A DNA stretch of 64,000 nt, taken from positions 2,650,501 through 2,714,500 of the forward strand of contig JAUIMM010000702.1 in the NCBI GenBank assembly GCA_031769625.1, read 5' to 3'. Below, in pieces: positions 43,982 through 55,654 of this stretch (positions are counted from its first letter, which is position 1; the number at the start of each line of letters is the position of its first letter). A model generated the notes under the pieces. The model was not told the origin of the DNA, did no database searches, and worked only from the letters and a program-made list of their open reading frames with translations. The position numbers and the translations under genes were made by a program. The stretch comes from Taudactylus pleione. Lineage: Eukaryota > Chordata > Amphibia > Anura > Myobatrachidae.

Positions 43982-46031
43982 TTGCAGTTAAATGCGGATA
44001 GTGCATGCTCCAAATACGCGTGTGCGACAGCACAATGACACTCTAATTTGTAGGCAGACATACAGTATGTTTGCACATACACAATGGAGATTCTTCGTCA
44101 AGTTTGAAGACATTCATCACAACTGACCACCAAACAATGTGTTCACTTGCGCACAATGACACTATCACACACGCCCAGTCACAGTGGGAGCATGGCATAT
44201 TTGCAGCTTGACTATACTATATAAGGCCAGCCTCAAAACGCCAGCGCTCTCTCTGATACTGACTTTACCTATTGAACAGCTCTCTACAATACAGAAAATC
44301 CCTGCACTACAGAAATGGGTAGGAGCCTGTTTCTCTGCACTACAGAAAAGGACAAGATCTATAGTCCCTGCACTACAGAAATACATGATACATACATCCC
44401 GAATGTAAAGTAGCGGGGGAGGGGAGTATTAGGTCCCCCAGGGGAATTTAGGCTTAGGCTGCCCACCTCATAGCACCACATAATGCCCCTTCACTGCCTG
44501 CCTCACAGAACAGCATCCCACTCAACATAGCACTCCTGGCCTCATTCAGTACCACTTTTCCAGCACAGCACCCCTGGCCTCATACAGCACCCCACATCCA
44601 GAACAGCACCCCTGGCCTCATTAATAATGCTCCCCTTTCCCAGCATAGCACCTCTCAGTCATCCAGCACAGTCAGCACCCCTGGCCAGGATGACCTCTAT
44701 GCCCCCCTTTCCCTGCACAGTCAGCACCTCTCAGTCATCCATGAGCACCCCTCTACCAGCTCAGCTGACTTACTTAGGGCCCCATTATCAACGATGCATA
44801 ACCCCATTAGCACTCGCTAAAGGAGTTACGGCATCCTTTCTGTATTCAACAAATAGCAGTAATCTAAAATTACTGCTGTTTGGCACAGCATCATTCTCGC
44901 CATCTTTAGATGGCGAGAGCGATGCATCCCCATTGCCGGCAATAGAGATCCAGAGCTGCCTTTCCGACTTCAGTGAAGCCTTCCAGTCACTACCAGGTGC
45001 CCTCCGGGTTAAGTGCCATGCACGTGCGCAGACAGACCGTCGTGCATGCGCATTACATCGGACGACATATCGTCCACATCGGTGTGTACCCGCTATAACG
45101 CAGAGAGTGTTGCAGTGAGCACCATATAATATAGAGAGCATTGCAGTAATCGCCATATAATGCAGAGAGCACCGCAGTGAGCGCCATATAATGCAGTGTT
45201 ACAATGAGCGCCCTATTATGCAGAGAGCGCCGCAGTGAGTGCCATATAATGTAGAGAGCATTGCAATGATTGCCATATAATGCAGAGTGTTACAATGAGC
45301 GCCCTATAATGCAGAGAGCGCCGCAGTGAGTGCCATATAATGTAGAGAGCGTTGCAGTGAGTGCCATATAATGCAGAGAACATCATCCCCCCCACAAACA
45401 CACTACATTAATACACCACCCTGCCACAGAAAGTAAAACACACTCCAATCCCCCCTCCCAGAAAAAAACAAGTACACCCCTCCCTATTGCATGCAGATAC
45501 CACCCACCTAGTTGACACTGGCACCTGTCCTGGAAGAGGATGTGTAACCCCTGCTGGGGCTGGGTCCATCATGGCACGTGAAAGGAGAGGATACTGTGAC
45601 AGACTGGAGAGGAAGGGGCGGGGACCCGGGGGCAGGGCCTTGGGCAGGGTAAAGAGTGTGCATATAGAGGATAAGAAGGGGAGGGCACCCCTCTTCCTCC
45701 AGTATGAGACCACCTCTTTCTTCGGTACAGTCCGCGGCCAGCCGCAGCGCAGACTCAGAGTACTGTAATAACAAGTCAGTTTGACTCATTACTAGTACTG
45801 CCCGGCTTCTGTCCCCTTCATTGTCGTGGTTAGTTCCGCGGCCCCTGCTGCCGAGCTGCGGGATGCCCCTATTTGCCTGGAATGCCTATGCCTAGGGCTG
45901 GCTCTGAGAGGACCTGATTGCATTCACTGCTGATCACAGATTCCCGATTATCAGGAATCTGCGCATGTACAGGACCCATTCTGTGAGTGTGCAGAGTGGG
46001 TCTTGCATAGTCGCACTCAAACCCTTGAATG
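43937..46031. repeat. Segmental tandem duplication, copy A (about 2.1 kb)
   Basis: Starts within a MITE end (TCTTACATTTTCTAAA) and runs to AAACCCTTGAATGCC. Nearly every block recurs downstream: 43985-44395 matches 46093-46508, 44396-45785 matches 48076-49435, and 45786-46031 matches 51366-51588. It holds imperfect CA/CCTGG-rich repeats (44460-44760) and a palindromic block (44776-44935). ORFs of 90-165 codons inside it lack homology. Confidence 0.85.
45117..45380. repeat. About 30-bp tandem repeats (GCCATATAATGCAGAGAG)
   Basis: Around nine units of GCCATATAATG(C/T)AGAGAGC...GCAGTGAG. The homologous array in copy B is at about 48860-49040 with fewer units. Confidence 0.85.
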
Positions 46032-46534
46032 CCAGCCTCTTACATTTTCTAAACTCTCACCGTTATTACATTTAGCCCTTGCAAAAACATTCTGTGCAGC
46101 AGTTAAATGCGGATAGTGCATGCGCCAAATACGCATGTGCGACAGCACAATGACTCCATTTTCTAGGCAGACATACAGTATGTTTGCACATACACAATGG
46201 AGATTATTTGTCAAGTGTGAAGACATTCATCACAACTGACCACCAAAAAGTGTGTTCACTTGTGCACAATAACACTATCACACATGCCCAGTCACAGTGG
46301 GAGCTTGACATTTTTGCAGCTTGACTATACTGTATAAGGCCAGCCTCGAAACGCCAGCGCTCTCTCTGATACTGACTTTAACTATGGAACAGCTCTCTAC
46401 AATACAGAAAATCCCTGCACTGCATAAATGGGTAGGAGCCTGTTTCTCTGCACTACAGAAAAGGACAAGATCTATAGTTCCTGCACTACAGAAATACATG
46501 ATACATGAAAATTCCCTGGAATACATGATTCCTG

Positions 46535-46720
46535 GGGCTAAATTTATTAAAGTGAGTTTTTAGAAGTGAGTTTTAAAAGTGATGTTGCCCATAGCAACCA
46601 ATCAGATTCTAGCTATTATCTTCTAGGAGGTGCTAGTTAAGTAGAATCTGATGATTTGCTATGGGCAACATCACTTTTAAAACTCTCTTCTAAAATCTCT
46701 CACTTTAGTAAAATTACCCC
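46535..46720. mobile_element. MITE (186 bp, TSD CTG), relative of the element at 40674
   Basis: GGGCTAAATTTATTAAAGTG and GGGGTAATTTTACTAAAGTG (reverse complement) are flanked by CTG at 46532-46534 and 46721-46723. The interior shares AGCAACCAATCAGATTCTAG with 40674-40868. Confidence 0.8.
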
Positions 46721-46723
46721 CTG

Positions 46724-47316
46724 GAGCCTGAGTACTTTATATATGTAATAATGTTGTTATACTGAAAAATAAACTAGTGTTTACTCTTAACTATTACTTG
46801 ATGCTATAATACATATTAACCATACAAACTACATGTTAACTATTGCCCTACTGGTTAGCTATTGCTTGATGGATTATTAACTAGTATTTAATGTAGATAG
46901 TTCCTCAACTCAAATTTTAACTATTGTCTGACTAATATAATTACTACCTGAAGAAAAAAAATAACATCTATATCTATGTATAGTTAAATTTGTAATCCAC
47001 ACTTCAGCAAGGAGGCATAGAAAAACAAGCACACCAAATTTTTTGTTTTAATTGTAAAGCAAGCAACATTCCCACAGGGGTATGAAAATGTATACTTATC
47101 ACTTATCACAGCAGAATGCAGTAGCTCATCAAAAAGCAGAGGTAATGCTCAACGGCGGTTTTGATGTTGGCTTGCACCTTCCTTTATGGACTCCATATAT
47201 ACACTAATGTAATAAACTAATAATAATTACATATAAAGAGATAGTAGTTAGAATATATACAAAGGACATCACTAAAGGGTTGAAAATTAAAAACTTAAGA
47301 TAAAACAAACAGTCTA
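46724..47316. other. Unassigned AT-rich sequence
   Basis: No ORF. TTAACTATT-like motifs recur loosely at 46780-46930; otherwise nothing recognised. Confidence 0.4.
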
Positions 47317-47510
47317 GGGAAGATGCACTAAGATGTACTAAGCCTTGGAGAGCGATAAAGTGGAGAGAGAAAGTACCAACTAATCAGCTCCTAACTGCTA
47401 TGTAACAGGCTATGTTTGAATAATGACAGCTAGAAGCTGATTGGTTGGTACTTTACTTCTCTCCACTTTTTTCTCCTTCAAAGGCTTAATACATCTACCC
47501 TAAGGCCGAT
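47317..47510. mobile_element. MITE, uninterrupted relative of 40568-40937
   Basis: Ends GGGAAGATGCACTAAG and GGGTAGATGTATTAAGCC (reverse complement). The interior AGAAGCTGATTGGTTGGTAC and AAAGTACCAACTAATCAGC matches the split copy. Confidence 0.75.
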
Positions 47511-47513
47511 ATC

Positions 47514-47848
47514 CAATTAGCCGCTGTAAATTACCGCAGCTAACTACATCGGCCGGGGGGCTATCCAATTAGCCTTGATGCCGGCACTTATCGGGGATTT
47601 TGTTTCGCCTGCCTGCGGCATGTGAAACCAAATCCGTAATAAGCCATTTTTTCTCGATCAAGGCAGTGAAAATACATAGGTTTTCGCGGATCCTATGTGT
47701 TTTCGTGAGAAAAAAAAGAACATTTTCGGACGTAAAAAACTGAGTTTAATTGGATACCCCCAAAAAAATTGTCGAAAAAGCCCAAAAATCAGCAAAAAAA
47801 CCCTCTTTTTGCGTCTGAAAATTTGTTGCTGCTAATTGGATACCAGCC
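47514..47848. mobile_element. Harbinger-type MITE (335 bp, TSD TAA)
   Basis: GGCCGATATCCAATTAGCCG and GGCTGGTATCCAATTAGCAG (reverse complement) are flanked by TAA at 47511-47513 and 47849-47851. It abuts the previous MITE. Confidence 0.85.
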
Positions 47849-47851
47849 TAA

Positions 47852-48075
47852 GTGAGAAAGGACAAAGGAACAGTGGCGAACAAAGGGGTTAATATCAGTA
47901 TTTGTATCAGAGGACCCAGAGCCAGCCCTAACCAATTTAGTGCCCTAAGCAAGATTTTGTCTGGTGCCTCATAGCATATAATCCCACCACAAGGGATGCG
48001 GTCAATTGACCGATGGCTGGGATGCCAGCATCGGAATCCCGATAAGCTGGAGATGCCAAAACCGGAATACCGACA
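47852..48075. other. Unassigned sequence between MITE and resumed copy B
   Basis: Contains GGTCAATTGACC and repeated ATGCC/GGAATCCCG motifs. Origin unclear. Confidence 0.4.
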
Positions 48076-49438
48076 GCAAACATCCTGAATGTAAGTTAGT
48101 GGGGGAGGGGAGTATTAGGTCCCCCAGGGGAATTTAGGCTTAGGCTGCCCACCTCATAGCACCACATAATTCCCCGTCACTGCCCGCCTCACAGAACAGC
48201 ATCCCTCTCAACATAGCACTCCTGGCCTCATCCACTACCATTTTTCCAGCACAGCACCCCTGGCCTCATACAGCACCCCACATCCAGAACAGGACCCCTG
48301 GCCTCATTGTGCACCCCTTATTCAGCAGTCAGCACCCCTCATTGAGCCCAGCACCCCTGGCCTCATTAATAATGCTCCCCTTTCCCAGCACAGCACCTCT
48401 CAGTCATCCAGCACAGTCAGCACCCCTGGCCAGGATGGCCTCTATGCTGCCCTTTCCCAGCACAGTCAGCACCTCTCAGTCATCCATGAGCACCCCTCTA
48501 CCAGCTCAGCTGACATACTTAGGGCCCCATTATGAGCGATGCATAACCCCATTAGCACTCGCTAAAGGGGTTACGGCATCCTTTCTGCATTCAACAAACA
48601 GCAGTAATCTAAAATTACTGCTGTTTGGCACAGCATCGTTCTCGCCATCTTTAGATGGCGAGAGCGAGGCATCCCCATTGCCGGCAATAGAGATCCAGAG
48701 CTGCCTTTCCGACTTCAGTGAAGCCTTCCAGGCACTGCCAGGTGCCCTCCGGGTTAAGTGCCATGCACGTGCACAGACAGACCGCCGTGCATGCGCATTA
48801 CATCGGACGACATATCGTCCACATCGGTGTGTACCCGCTATAATGCAGAAAGTGTTGCAGTGAGCACCATATAATATAGAGAGCATTGTAGTTAGCGCCA
48901 TATAATGCAGAGAGCACCGCAGTGAGCGCCATATAATGCAGAGAGTTACAATGAGCGCCCTATAATGCAGAGAGCGCCACAGTGAGTGCCATATAATGTA
49001 GTGAGAGCGTTGCAATTATTGCCATATAATGCAGAGAACATCATCCCCCCCACACATACACACTACATTAATACACCACCCTGCCACAGAAAGTAAAACA
49101 CACTCCAACCCCCCCTCCCAGAAAAAAAACAAATACACCCCTCCCTAGTTGACACTGGCACCTGTCCTGGAAGAGGATGTGTAACCCCTGCTGGGGTTGG
49201 GTCCATCATGGCACGTGGAAGGAGAGGAGACTGTGACAGACTGGAGAGAAAGGGGCGGGGACCCGGGGGCAGGGCAGGGTAAGGAGTGTGCATATAGAGT
49301 ATAAGAAGGGGAGGACACCCCTCCTCCTCCGGTATGAGGCCACCTCTTTCTTCGGTACAGTCCACGGCCAGCCGCAGCGCAGACAGAGTACTGTAATAAC
49401 AAGTCAGTTTGACTCATTACTATGACTGGCCGGCTTCT

Positions 49439-51365
49439 GGCCCTGATTCAGAGCCGGTCGCTCTGACAGAGCACTTGCTCTGAATCAGGGCCGGTCTTTT
49501 TTTTTTTAGAACGGCCTCCTGGCCGCTCGCATAGCTGTGGGTGACCACCCACAGTTATAGCGAGCGGCCAGGAAGATGGTCGCAATGGTCAAGACCATTG
49601 CGACCATTGGGCTTGCGATGAGACCCTTGTGGTAGGGTCTCATGGCCGCAAGCCCCAGAGAGATTTCGGCTCTAACAGAGCCGAAATCTCTCCCACTGAC
49701 ATCACTCGTGATGTCAGTGGGGCCGTCCCCAAACGGAGGCGTTCACATGGGAACGCTTATGTGATGCCCCAACACAGACTGTCTGGCCCTAATGGAAGGT
49801 CTTGTTTATGTGAAAGAACACTGGCATTGAGGGGGTGAATCATTCCCCTCACTTAGTGACATCAGTGGGTAGAAGGAGGGCTTTAGGACCCAGGGGACTC
49901 CAACAGAGCGAGTGAGGAGCAGGAAAAGCCCTGAGAGGAAAGAGCAGCCTGACCTGTGAACTGAGGAGGCGGAGCCTGTTAGGAGGGAAAACAGCTGTGA
50001 GGAGAGCTGGGCTGACAAGAGCAGGCACGGAGCTTGTCGTGATCCAGTGTAAGCTGCAAGAATCAGTGAAGAGCAGAGGCTGCAGGGGCTGCTGAGTGAG
50101 AGCCACGCTGCAGGTGTCAGTCGCTCAGATAAGGAGAGTGGACAGCGAGCGAACATACGACGGGCAGGAGCTGCGCCTGTGATAGTGCCACAGGTCTGGG
50201 ACTGAAGGCAGGGGCCAGGACACCAGTTTTAACCAGGAGCCGCAGACTTCCGAGACAGATGATCCTCCGGGTAAGCCACAGGGGAGACCAGCTGAAGGGG
50301 GTGGCCAGATAAAACAGAGATAGCGCAAATGGACAGGTCAAGAGCCCTCAGTGCTCATCCCCAATTGTTAGCCCACTAGTTTGTTCCTCACTGAGGTGTG
50401 ATCCAGCCAACCCTGCACCCAAGGAAATGACTTTCAGTAACTAGGCAGCCAGTATAAGCTAGCAGCAGTATTCAGCCCTACCCACTGTAAGGAAGTGAAA
50501 ACTGAACTCATACTCACTACCCTAATCTACAGGGAGATCTGTATAACCTGCTGCACTAATGCTACAGGGAGATTGCCATAACTGCTACCCTAATTCTACA
50601 AGAAGATTTGCATAACTTGCTATTCTAGTGCTACAAGGAAAACAGCAATAATTGCTACCACTTACTTTGAGAACTGTGTTGTCTGCTACCAATACTGGCA
50701 GGGAGGACTGCTATATCTGTTTCACAGTTAGCTAAGAGTACTGTCTTGAAGGGCTATCTGAATATGTAATGCATGTAATCTGATCCTGCGATTGTAGTTG
50801 CATTTGTGAATTCTGTTTTACTCTGAAATGCAGTTATAGCCAACAGTAATTCCAGTACTGTATGTTCATTTGCATAACTGACCTTTTATTCACCAAAGTA
50901 CCATGACACCGTGTTCCAGTTAAATAAAATTCATAGTCACTGTCCAAATGAGTAGTGACTTTTCTGGGGGGTTCTCTGGGGGGTCCTTGTCTCTCTGCAC
51001 ACCGACTAAGGGATTCCAGGAGTGGAGCGTGGTCCAAAAGCTGACGGAAGGTCGGGACCAATTACAAATACAGAAGGAAGTAGGTACAACACATACACCG
51101 CTCATCAACGCTCACCCCTTAGGCTGCTGTTACACCTCCGTTTGGGCAGCCACTCTCCTGCCCTGCCCACCAAAGGGGCATGCTGTCACTCAACATCGAC
51201 AGCACGCCCCCTTTGGTACGAGACCCGGAGCGACGGATTGCCCGTAGCTATCCGGGTCTCGTGCATGTGCACAACTGAGCCGGCTCCGTCGTTCGCATGC
51301 GCTCTGGGCCACCATCGACCCGGTTGTGAACGCTCAACACTTGCGACCGGATCTGAATCAGGCCC
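49439..51365. mobile_element. Nonautonomous Harbinger-type element (1,927 bp, TSD TCT)
   Basis: TIRs GGCCCTGATTCAGAGCCGGT and GGGCCTGATTCAGATCCGGT (reverse complement) are flanked by TCT at 49436-49438 and 51366-51368. Copy A of the segmental duplication gives the empty site CGGCTTCTGTCC. Outer 320 and 200 bp match the 633-bp relative at 58191-58823. The middle is a separate insertion. Confidence 0.9.
49757..51165. other. About 1.4-kb secondary insertion of unknown origin inside the 1,927-bp element
   Basis: The related element at 58191 joins directly the blocks that here flank this segment. The insert contains a Ser/Leu-poor GA-rich stretch (49900-50340) with a CGGGTAAGCC donor-like site. 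It also has AATAAA at about 50926 and repeated CTACAGGGAGAT-like motifs (50520-50640). A solo LTR or captured host sequence are both possible. No ORF is convincing. Confidence 0.45.
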
Positions 51366-51588
51366 TCTGTCCCCTTCATTGCTGTGGTTAGTTCCGCGGC
51401 CCCTGCTGCTGAGCTGTGGGATGCCCCTATTTGCCTGGAATGCCTATGCATAGGGCCGGCTCTGAGAGGACCTGATTGCGTTCACTGCTGATCGCAGATT
51501 CCCGATTAACAGGAATCTGTGCATGTGCAGGACCCATTCTGTGAGTGTGCAGAGTGGGTCTTGCATAGTTGCACTGAAACCCTTGAAT

Positions 51589-52021
51589 GCCTCTGCCTGA
51601 TTGACAGGCAGAGGCATTTAAGGGACAGTGCGGGGGTGGAGTCAGATGCCATCCCCGGTAACAGGGGTGTGTACGCCCCATTTTCCGTGAGTGGCTAGCC
51701 CAGGATCTGCGTTGAACACAGTGTTCTGGGCTCGCAAGCCAGCCAGCCAGCCAGCCAGAGTAAGCTAAGGCTTTCTCAGCTGGCTGGAGGCCCAGCGCTG
51801 TCCACAATTGCGACCATGGACCACTGATGGTCACGATGGCGATCCCAGCTTGCGCCCTCCGTCGCAGTGCTGGGATCTCAAATGCAGCAGGGGAGTGTCA
51901 TACACCTGCTGCATTTGCATTATCGCAAGGATTGCAATTGCAAAGCTTGCAATCCTTGCTGAATCAGGCCCAGTATTAGTACAAAGGGTTATTTTTGTAT
52001 TTTCATACTGCATCAAATTTA
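51589..52021. other. Continuation of the copy-B family, ending GCTGAATCAGGCCC
   Basis: Contains a CCAG tetranucleotide run (51740-51757) and, at 51780-51972, blocks similar to 17440-17570, ending with a Harbinger-like terminus at about 51959-51972. Confidence 0.5.
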
Positions 52022-52510
52022 GGCCCTGATTCAGACCCACTCGCAAGCGGCTGTCCGCTTGCAAGTGGGTCGATGGTCTGCACTGAGCATGCGCACGACG
52101 TTGTGTCTGATCAAAGGGGGCGTGCTGTCGATGTTGATTGACAGCACACCCCCTTTGGTGGGCATGCCGGGGGCGTGCCTCCCTGACGGGGGCGTTCCCA
52201 AGGGAACGCCTACCGTCAGAAGCCGGCCCACTGACATCACTAGTGATGTCAGTGGGAGTGATTTTGGCTCTGATAGAGCCAAAATCACTCCGGGCCTTGC
52301 GGTTGAAAACCTCAACCGCAGGCTCCGGCTCGCAGTTTCGATGGTCGCGATGGTCACGACCATCGCGGCCATCAAACTGCACGCTCGTATAGGCTGTGGG
52401 TGGTGAACCACAGCTATACGAGCGTCCAGGAGGACGCTCCATTTTTATGGAGGGCGGCCCTCATTCAGAGCGTGCGCTCTGCTCGGAGCATACGGCTCTG
52501 AATGAGGGCC
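52022..52510. mobile_element. Palindromic Harbinger-type MITE (489 bp, TSD TTA)
   Basis: GGCCCTGATTCAGACCCACT and GGCCCTCATTCAGAGCCGTA (reverse complement) are flanked by TTA at 52019-52021 and 52511-52513. Internal hairpins include TGACATCACTAGTGATGTCA and GATTTTGGCTCTGATAGAGC... Confidence 0.88.
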
Positions 52511-52513
52511 TTA

Positions 52514-53350
52514 GTCTCCATTTTAGAGACACATCTTTATATATTTATTTATACATTTATATTGACCACCTGCGGGTCTGAAGAGAAATATATTTGTTGA
52601 TATCTGATATGCATATTCTATAGTAATTTTAAGTTACTTATGAATTTGGCTATTGAAAAAATGTTTGGTACCATATTGATGTGGTGCACTATGTTTGTCG
52701 CCTTGTAGATGTTTGTGTTAGGAATACCTGGCTGGTGAGCATTAGTACAAGTAAGAACTGTGAATAATAACAAACATATAAACTTGAGCAAGGGCATATT
52801 AACGCCCAAGGGTCCTGTATGCAGCGGCCCCCCTCCTCTGAGCAGTGATATTCAGGAAGATGGCACATGTGCACAAGTGAGAAAAGACACTGGCACAGTT
52901 TCAGAGTCTTTGCTTTCACTGCATAGTGCCATCTCCCGAAGATGTTACTGGAAAGATGGTGCCGTGGAGGAGGAGGGACACGCTTGCTGGCACAAGGTAA
53001 TTATAACTTTTGATGCAGGGTGTGAGGTGTGGGGTCATCTTGGACCCAGAGGCCCATGTGCACTGCACACCCTGCACCCTTTGTAAATTTGATTAAAAGG
53101 GTCCATGTTTTATCATATATATACATGGCGCACACACGTGGGTAATAGCCAAACTCTTGTATTGTCAGTATCACAAAAGTAAAGAAAGCATCCTAAACCA
53201 AAAACTACACACGTCTTCTGACCCTAACGCTGTCACCTCACTAGTCACTGGCCAACTAGTTTGTCATCAGTTTCCCAGCCCACAGAATACAGCAAGCTCC
53301 TATATCCCTGAACTTGACCCCAGCTCAGACTGGAATCAAACTCATGGTTT
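52514..53350. other. Unassigned sequence
   Basis: Nothing with coding or repeat-family support. A short ORF at 52760-53086 has no recognisable domain. Confidence 0.4.
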
Positions 53351-53363
53351 TCCTAAAAGCTTT

Positions 53364-54479
53364 ATTTTATTTTTTTTCAAACATGTTTTATTGAGCGAAT
53401 TACAATAAAATTATACAGACAAGATAAATAAAACCTATAATATACATATGATATAAAGTTTGAAAGAATTCAAACAACAATGTAGTGTGCAAGAAGATTA
53501 TCTCGCAGCGACGGTGTGTCAAGCCGTCAGGAAAAGGAAGATATAAAGAAAAGAAAGAAGAAAGGGAAATAGGGAAAAAAAGAAAGACAGAAAGAAAGGG
53601 AGAAAGTAAGCAGATATGGGCTGGGTGAATTCTAATCAAAAAGCCTGATCAAAGGATTTAGGGCCTGATTCAGAGCCGTTCGCTATTTGTGGTCGTTCGT
53701 TTAAAAACAAGGGGTGGCTATTCAAATGATCCGTACGCACATTGCAGTCTGTTCACACCTCTAAGTCTGAACGAGCGTGCAAAACATACGCTCGTTTATT
53801 TGTTAAAAACGCCCCCTGGCCGCTCGCACCATACGTCATGTCCGCTATTTATTAGATTAATCGAGTACATCGACCAGCGTATGAACTGCTCGCTATTCTT
53901 GTGGTTGGTGTTTGCTACCACAAATTTGCGAGCAGTTCTGGCTATAAAATAACCCAGTGACGTGGTCAATGACGCTGCTGTTTTAAATATACACACCCAT
54001 AAAACGCCCGTTTTGACCTTTAAGCACGCCTGCGTTCGGATCTCCACTCCCCATTTTCAAGCTCCTTCCCCTGTTACCACCCACATACGCCTCATTCTGT
54101 CACTCAAAATAGCAGGCCCTCGCTATATTGCGTACCAACGATTTTCGGCCGCACTGACTGGTGCGCGCATGCGTACTAAAAACCGTACGCATGCGCAGAT
54201 GTGCAAACATCGCTCGGAACGAGCGTACTGCCGCTAACGAGCGGCTCTGAATGAGGGCCTTAGTGTTGAATGAAGATGAAGCATTTTGGGAAGTCAGCCA
54301 AAGGGGACCATGTTTTGTCAAAGGACTTTGAGGAGTGACGTATTATAGCAGTCATATATTCCATCATATAGACATACCAAATACTTGTGAAAATGATCTG
54401 CATACGTGAAGGAGTTACAGGTCGTACCAGATACGATGTGTCAAAACAATTATTTTTGATGCCGGGAGAGGATGGAAAG
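53364..54479 (-). mobile_element. 5'-truncated L1 tail insertion, 13-bp TSD, carrying an inserted MITE
   Basis: The 13-bp sequence TCCTAAAAGCTTT occurs at 53351-53363 and 54480-54492. Between them, on the minus strand, is an L1-type 3' end (TCAATAAAACATGTTTG and an A/T-rich tail at the left). With the MITE removed the insert is about 517 bp. Confidence 0.75.
53661..54259. mobile_element. Harbinger MITE (599 bp, TSD TTA) related to the autonomous element
   Basis: GGGCCTGATTCAGAGCCGTT and GGCCCTCATTCAGAGCCGCT (reverse complement) are flanked by TTA at 53658-53660 and 54260-54262. The right 300 bp parallel the right end of the 7.5-kb Harbinger (AACGAGCGGCTCTGAATGAG and upstream GC-rich blocks). 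Confidence 0.9.
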
Positions 54480-54544
54480 TCCTAAAAGCTTTCTTATTCC
54501 CTACATAAGATTGCTTAGACTAAGTGCTCTGGTTAATTTACTTA

Positions 54545-54800
54545 CCAGATTACAATATAACAATTTATTTAATATAAATCAGTATACACAAACCAAAAGT
54601 CATAATAATAAACTCCTGGGAGTATAAAATTGTTATATACTAATTAAATAAAAATAAAACAGTATGGACTAGTTCAAGGAGATGGCAGTGACAGTTTTTT
54701 CAATGCATTCACCCTGTAACTTCGGCTTTGCTCTCGGAAGTATATCATTAATACTTTTGGTTTTGTGTATACTGATTTCTATAAAAATATTGTAATCTGG
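54545..54800. mobile_element. Palindromic MITE-like element (CCAGATTACAATAT ends)
   Basis: CCAGATTACAATATAAC...AGTATACACAAACCAAAAGT is mirrored by ACTTTTGGTTTTGTGTATAC...ATATTGTAATCTGG. TIRs are about 55 bp, 256 bp overall. TSD uncertain (TTA/TTG). The flanks at 54493-54544 and 54801-55050 show only a GA run at 54995-55009. Confidence 0.7.
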
Positions 54801-55050
54801 TTGCTAATAAGCTTATTACGCTACTCCTCCACAGTCAGCATGGTGCGCTCCAATCCAGTTTTTTCTTTCTCTCACCTGTTTATAGAGCTTTGCAGGGCTC
54901 TTACTTAGTTGAATTGCTGTATTGAGGGAGTATACTAAACATTTCTTTCATTAGCGCCCAAATAACTTTTCCTGGTTATGGAGACTGCTAGAAGAGAGAG
55001 AGAGAGAGTAATAGCCTTCTGTGCTAAGGCCACTGTTTTATCAGATATTC

Positions 55051-55654
55051 CTACCCCAAGTGATGCAAAAAATGTGCTGCAGAATTTGCAGGAAGAACAA
55101 ACCTTATGGACAGAGCATTAGCATTTTTTATGCAAGCTGCCTGGCCTGTTTTCCACAGTGAATATGAAGGTTGGCATGCCAGGAACAAATAGGTCACCTT
55201 GGCATTTACCTCCTGATTCATGTGCATCCAATACAGGGGCACATGGTCTGTTACCAAGGAGAACTCCCTGTCTAGTAAATACCGTAGGGTCCTAGCGGCC
55301 CACTTTGTAGCTAGGCACTCTTTCTTGCATACTTTTACTTGTTCTTCCTCTTGAACTTCCAAAGAGGGTTAAATTTACTTACCAGACCTAAACTTCTGAA
55401 AGAACTGACCCCAAACTCACATTGCAACCATTTGTTTGGAGAAAACACTTTTGGCTGAATGGGCGTGCATGGAGCTGTGGAGATGAGAAAAGCGCAGAAT
55501 GAAGGACTATCCTGGTGATGTTTGCAGTCCATTCTACCCAACCGATCTAAACAGGCCTTCTTCCATAAATTAGTAAGGGGAGCAGCCCTAGGTGTAAAGT
55601 GTTCTAAGAACCACATGTAGTACCCTGCTAGAAACAAGAAGCATTGTAACTATG
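55051..55654 (-). pseudogene. Older Ty3/gypsy remnant: RT C-terminus and RNase H
   Basis: Minus-strand pieces read FLAGYYMWFLEHFTPRAAPL (end of RT, normally FLGLAGYYRRF-like), FSPNKWLQCEFGV, and KECLATKWAARTLRYLLDRE with FSLVTDHVPLYWMH (RNase H). The KECLA-x-KW form differs from the RNase H of the neighbouring element (QELLAMKLALEEWRHLLEG), so it belongs to another gypsy lineage. Frameshifts and lost flanks show decay. The younger element's LTR begins directly at 55655, so that element likely inserted into this remnant; no matching remnant was recognised on its other side. Confidence 0.75.

Larger units (their letters stand above)
46032..51588. repeat. Segmental duplication, copy B, split into three parts
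   Basis: The three homologous parts are 46036-46508, 48076-49438 and 51366-51588. They are separated by 46509-48075 (small elements and unassigned DNA) and by a TIR element at 49439-51365. Copy A shows the uninterrupted order CGGCTTCTGTCC at the second site. Confidence 0.85.

Noticed and set aside
44627..48863. ORFs of 163 and 184 codons present in both segmental copies
   Set aside because: Conservation is explained by the recent DNA duplication; no domain or codon signature was recognised.
49806..50341. Minus-strand Ser/Leu-rich ORFs as possible host exons
   Set aside because: No domain or consistent splice sites on that strand; they are antisense of a GA-rich stretch.
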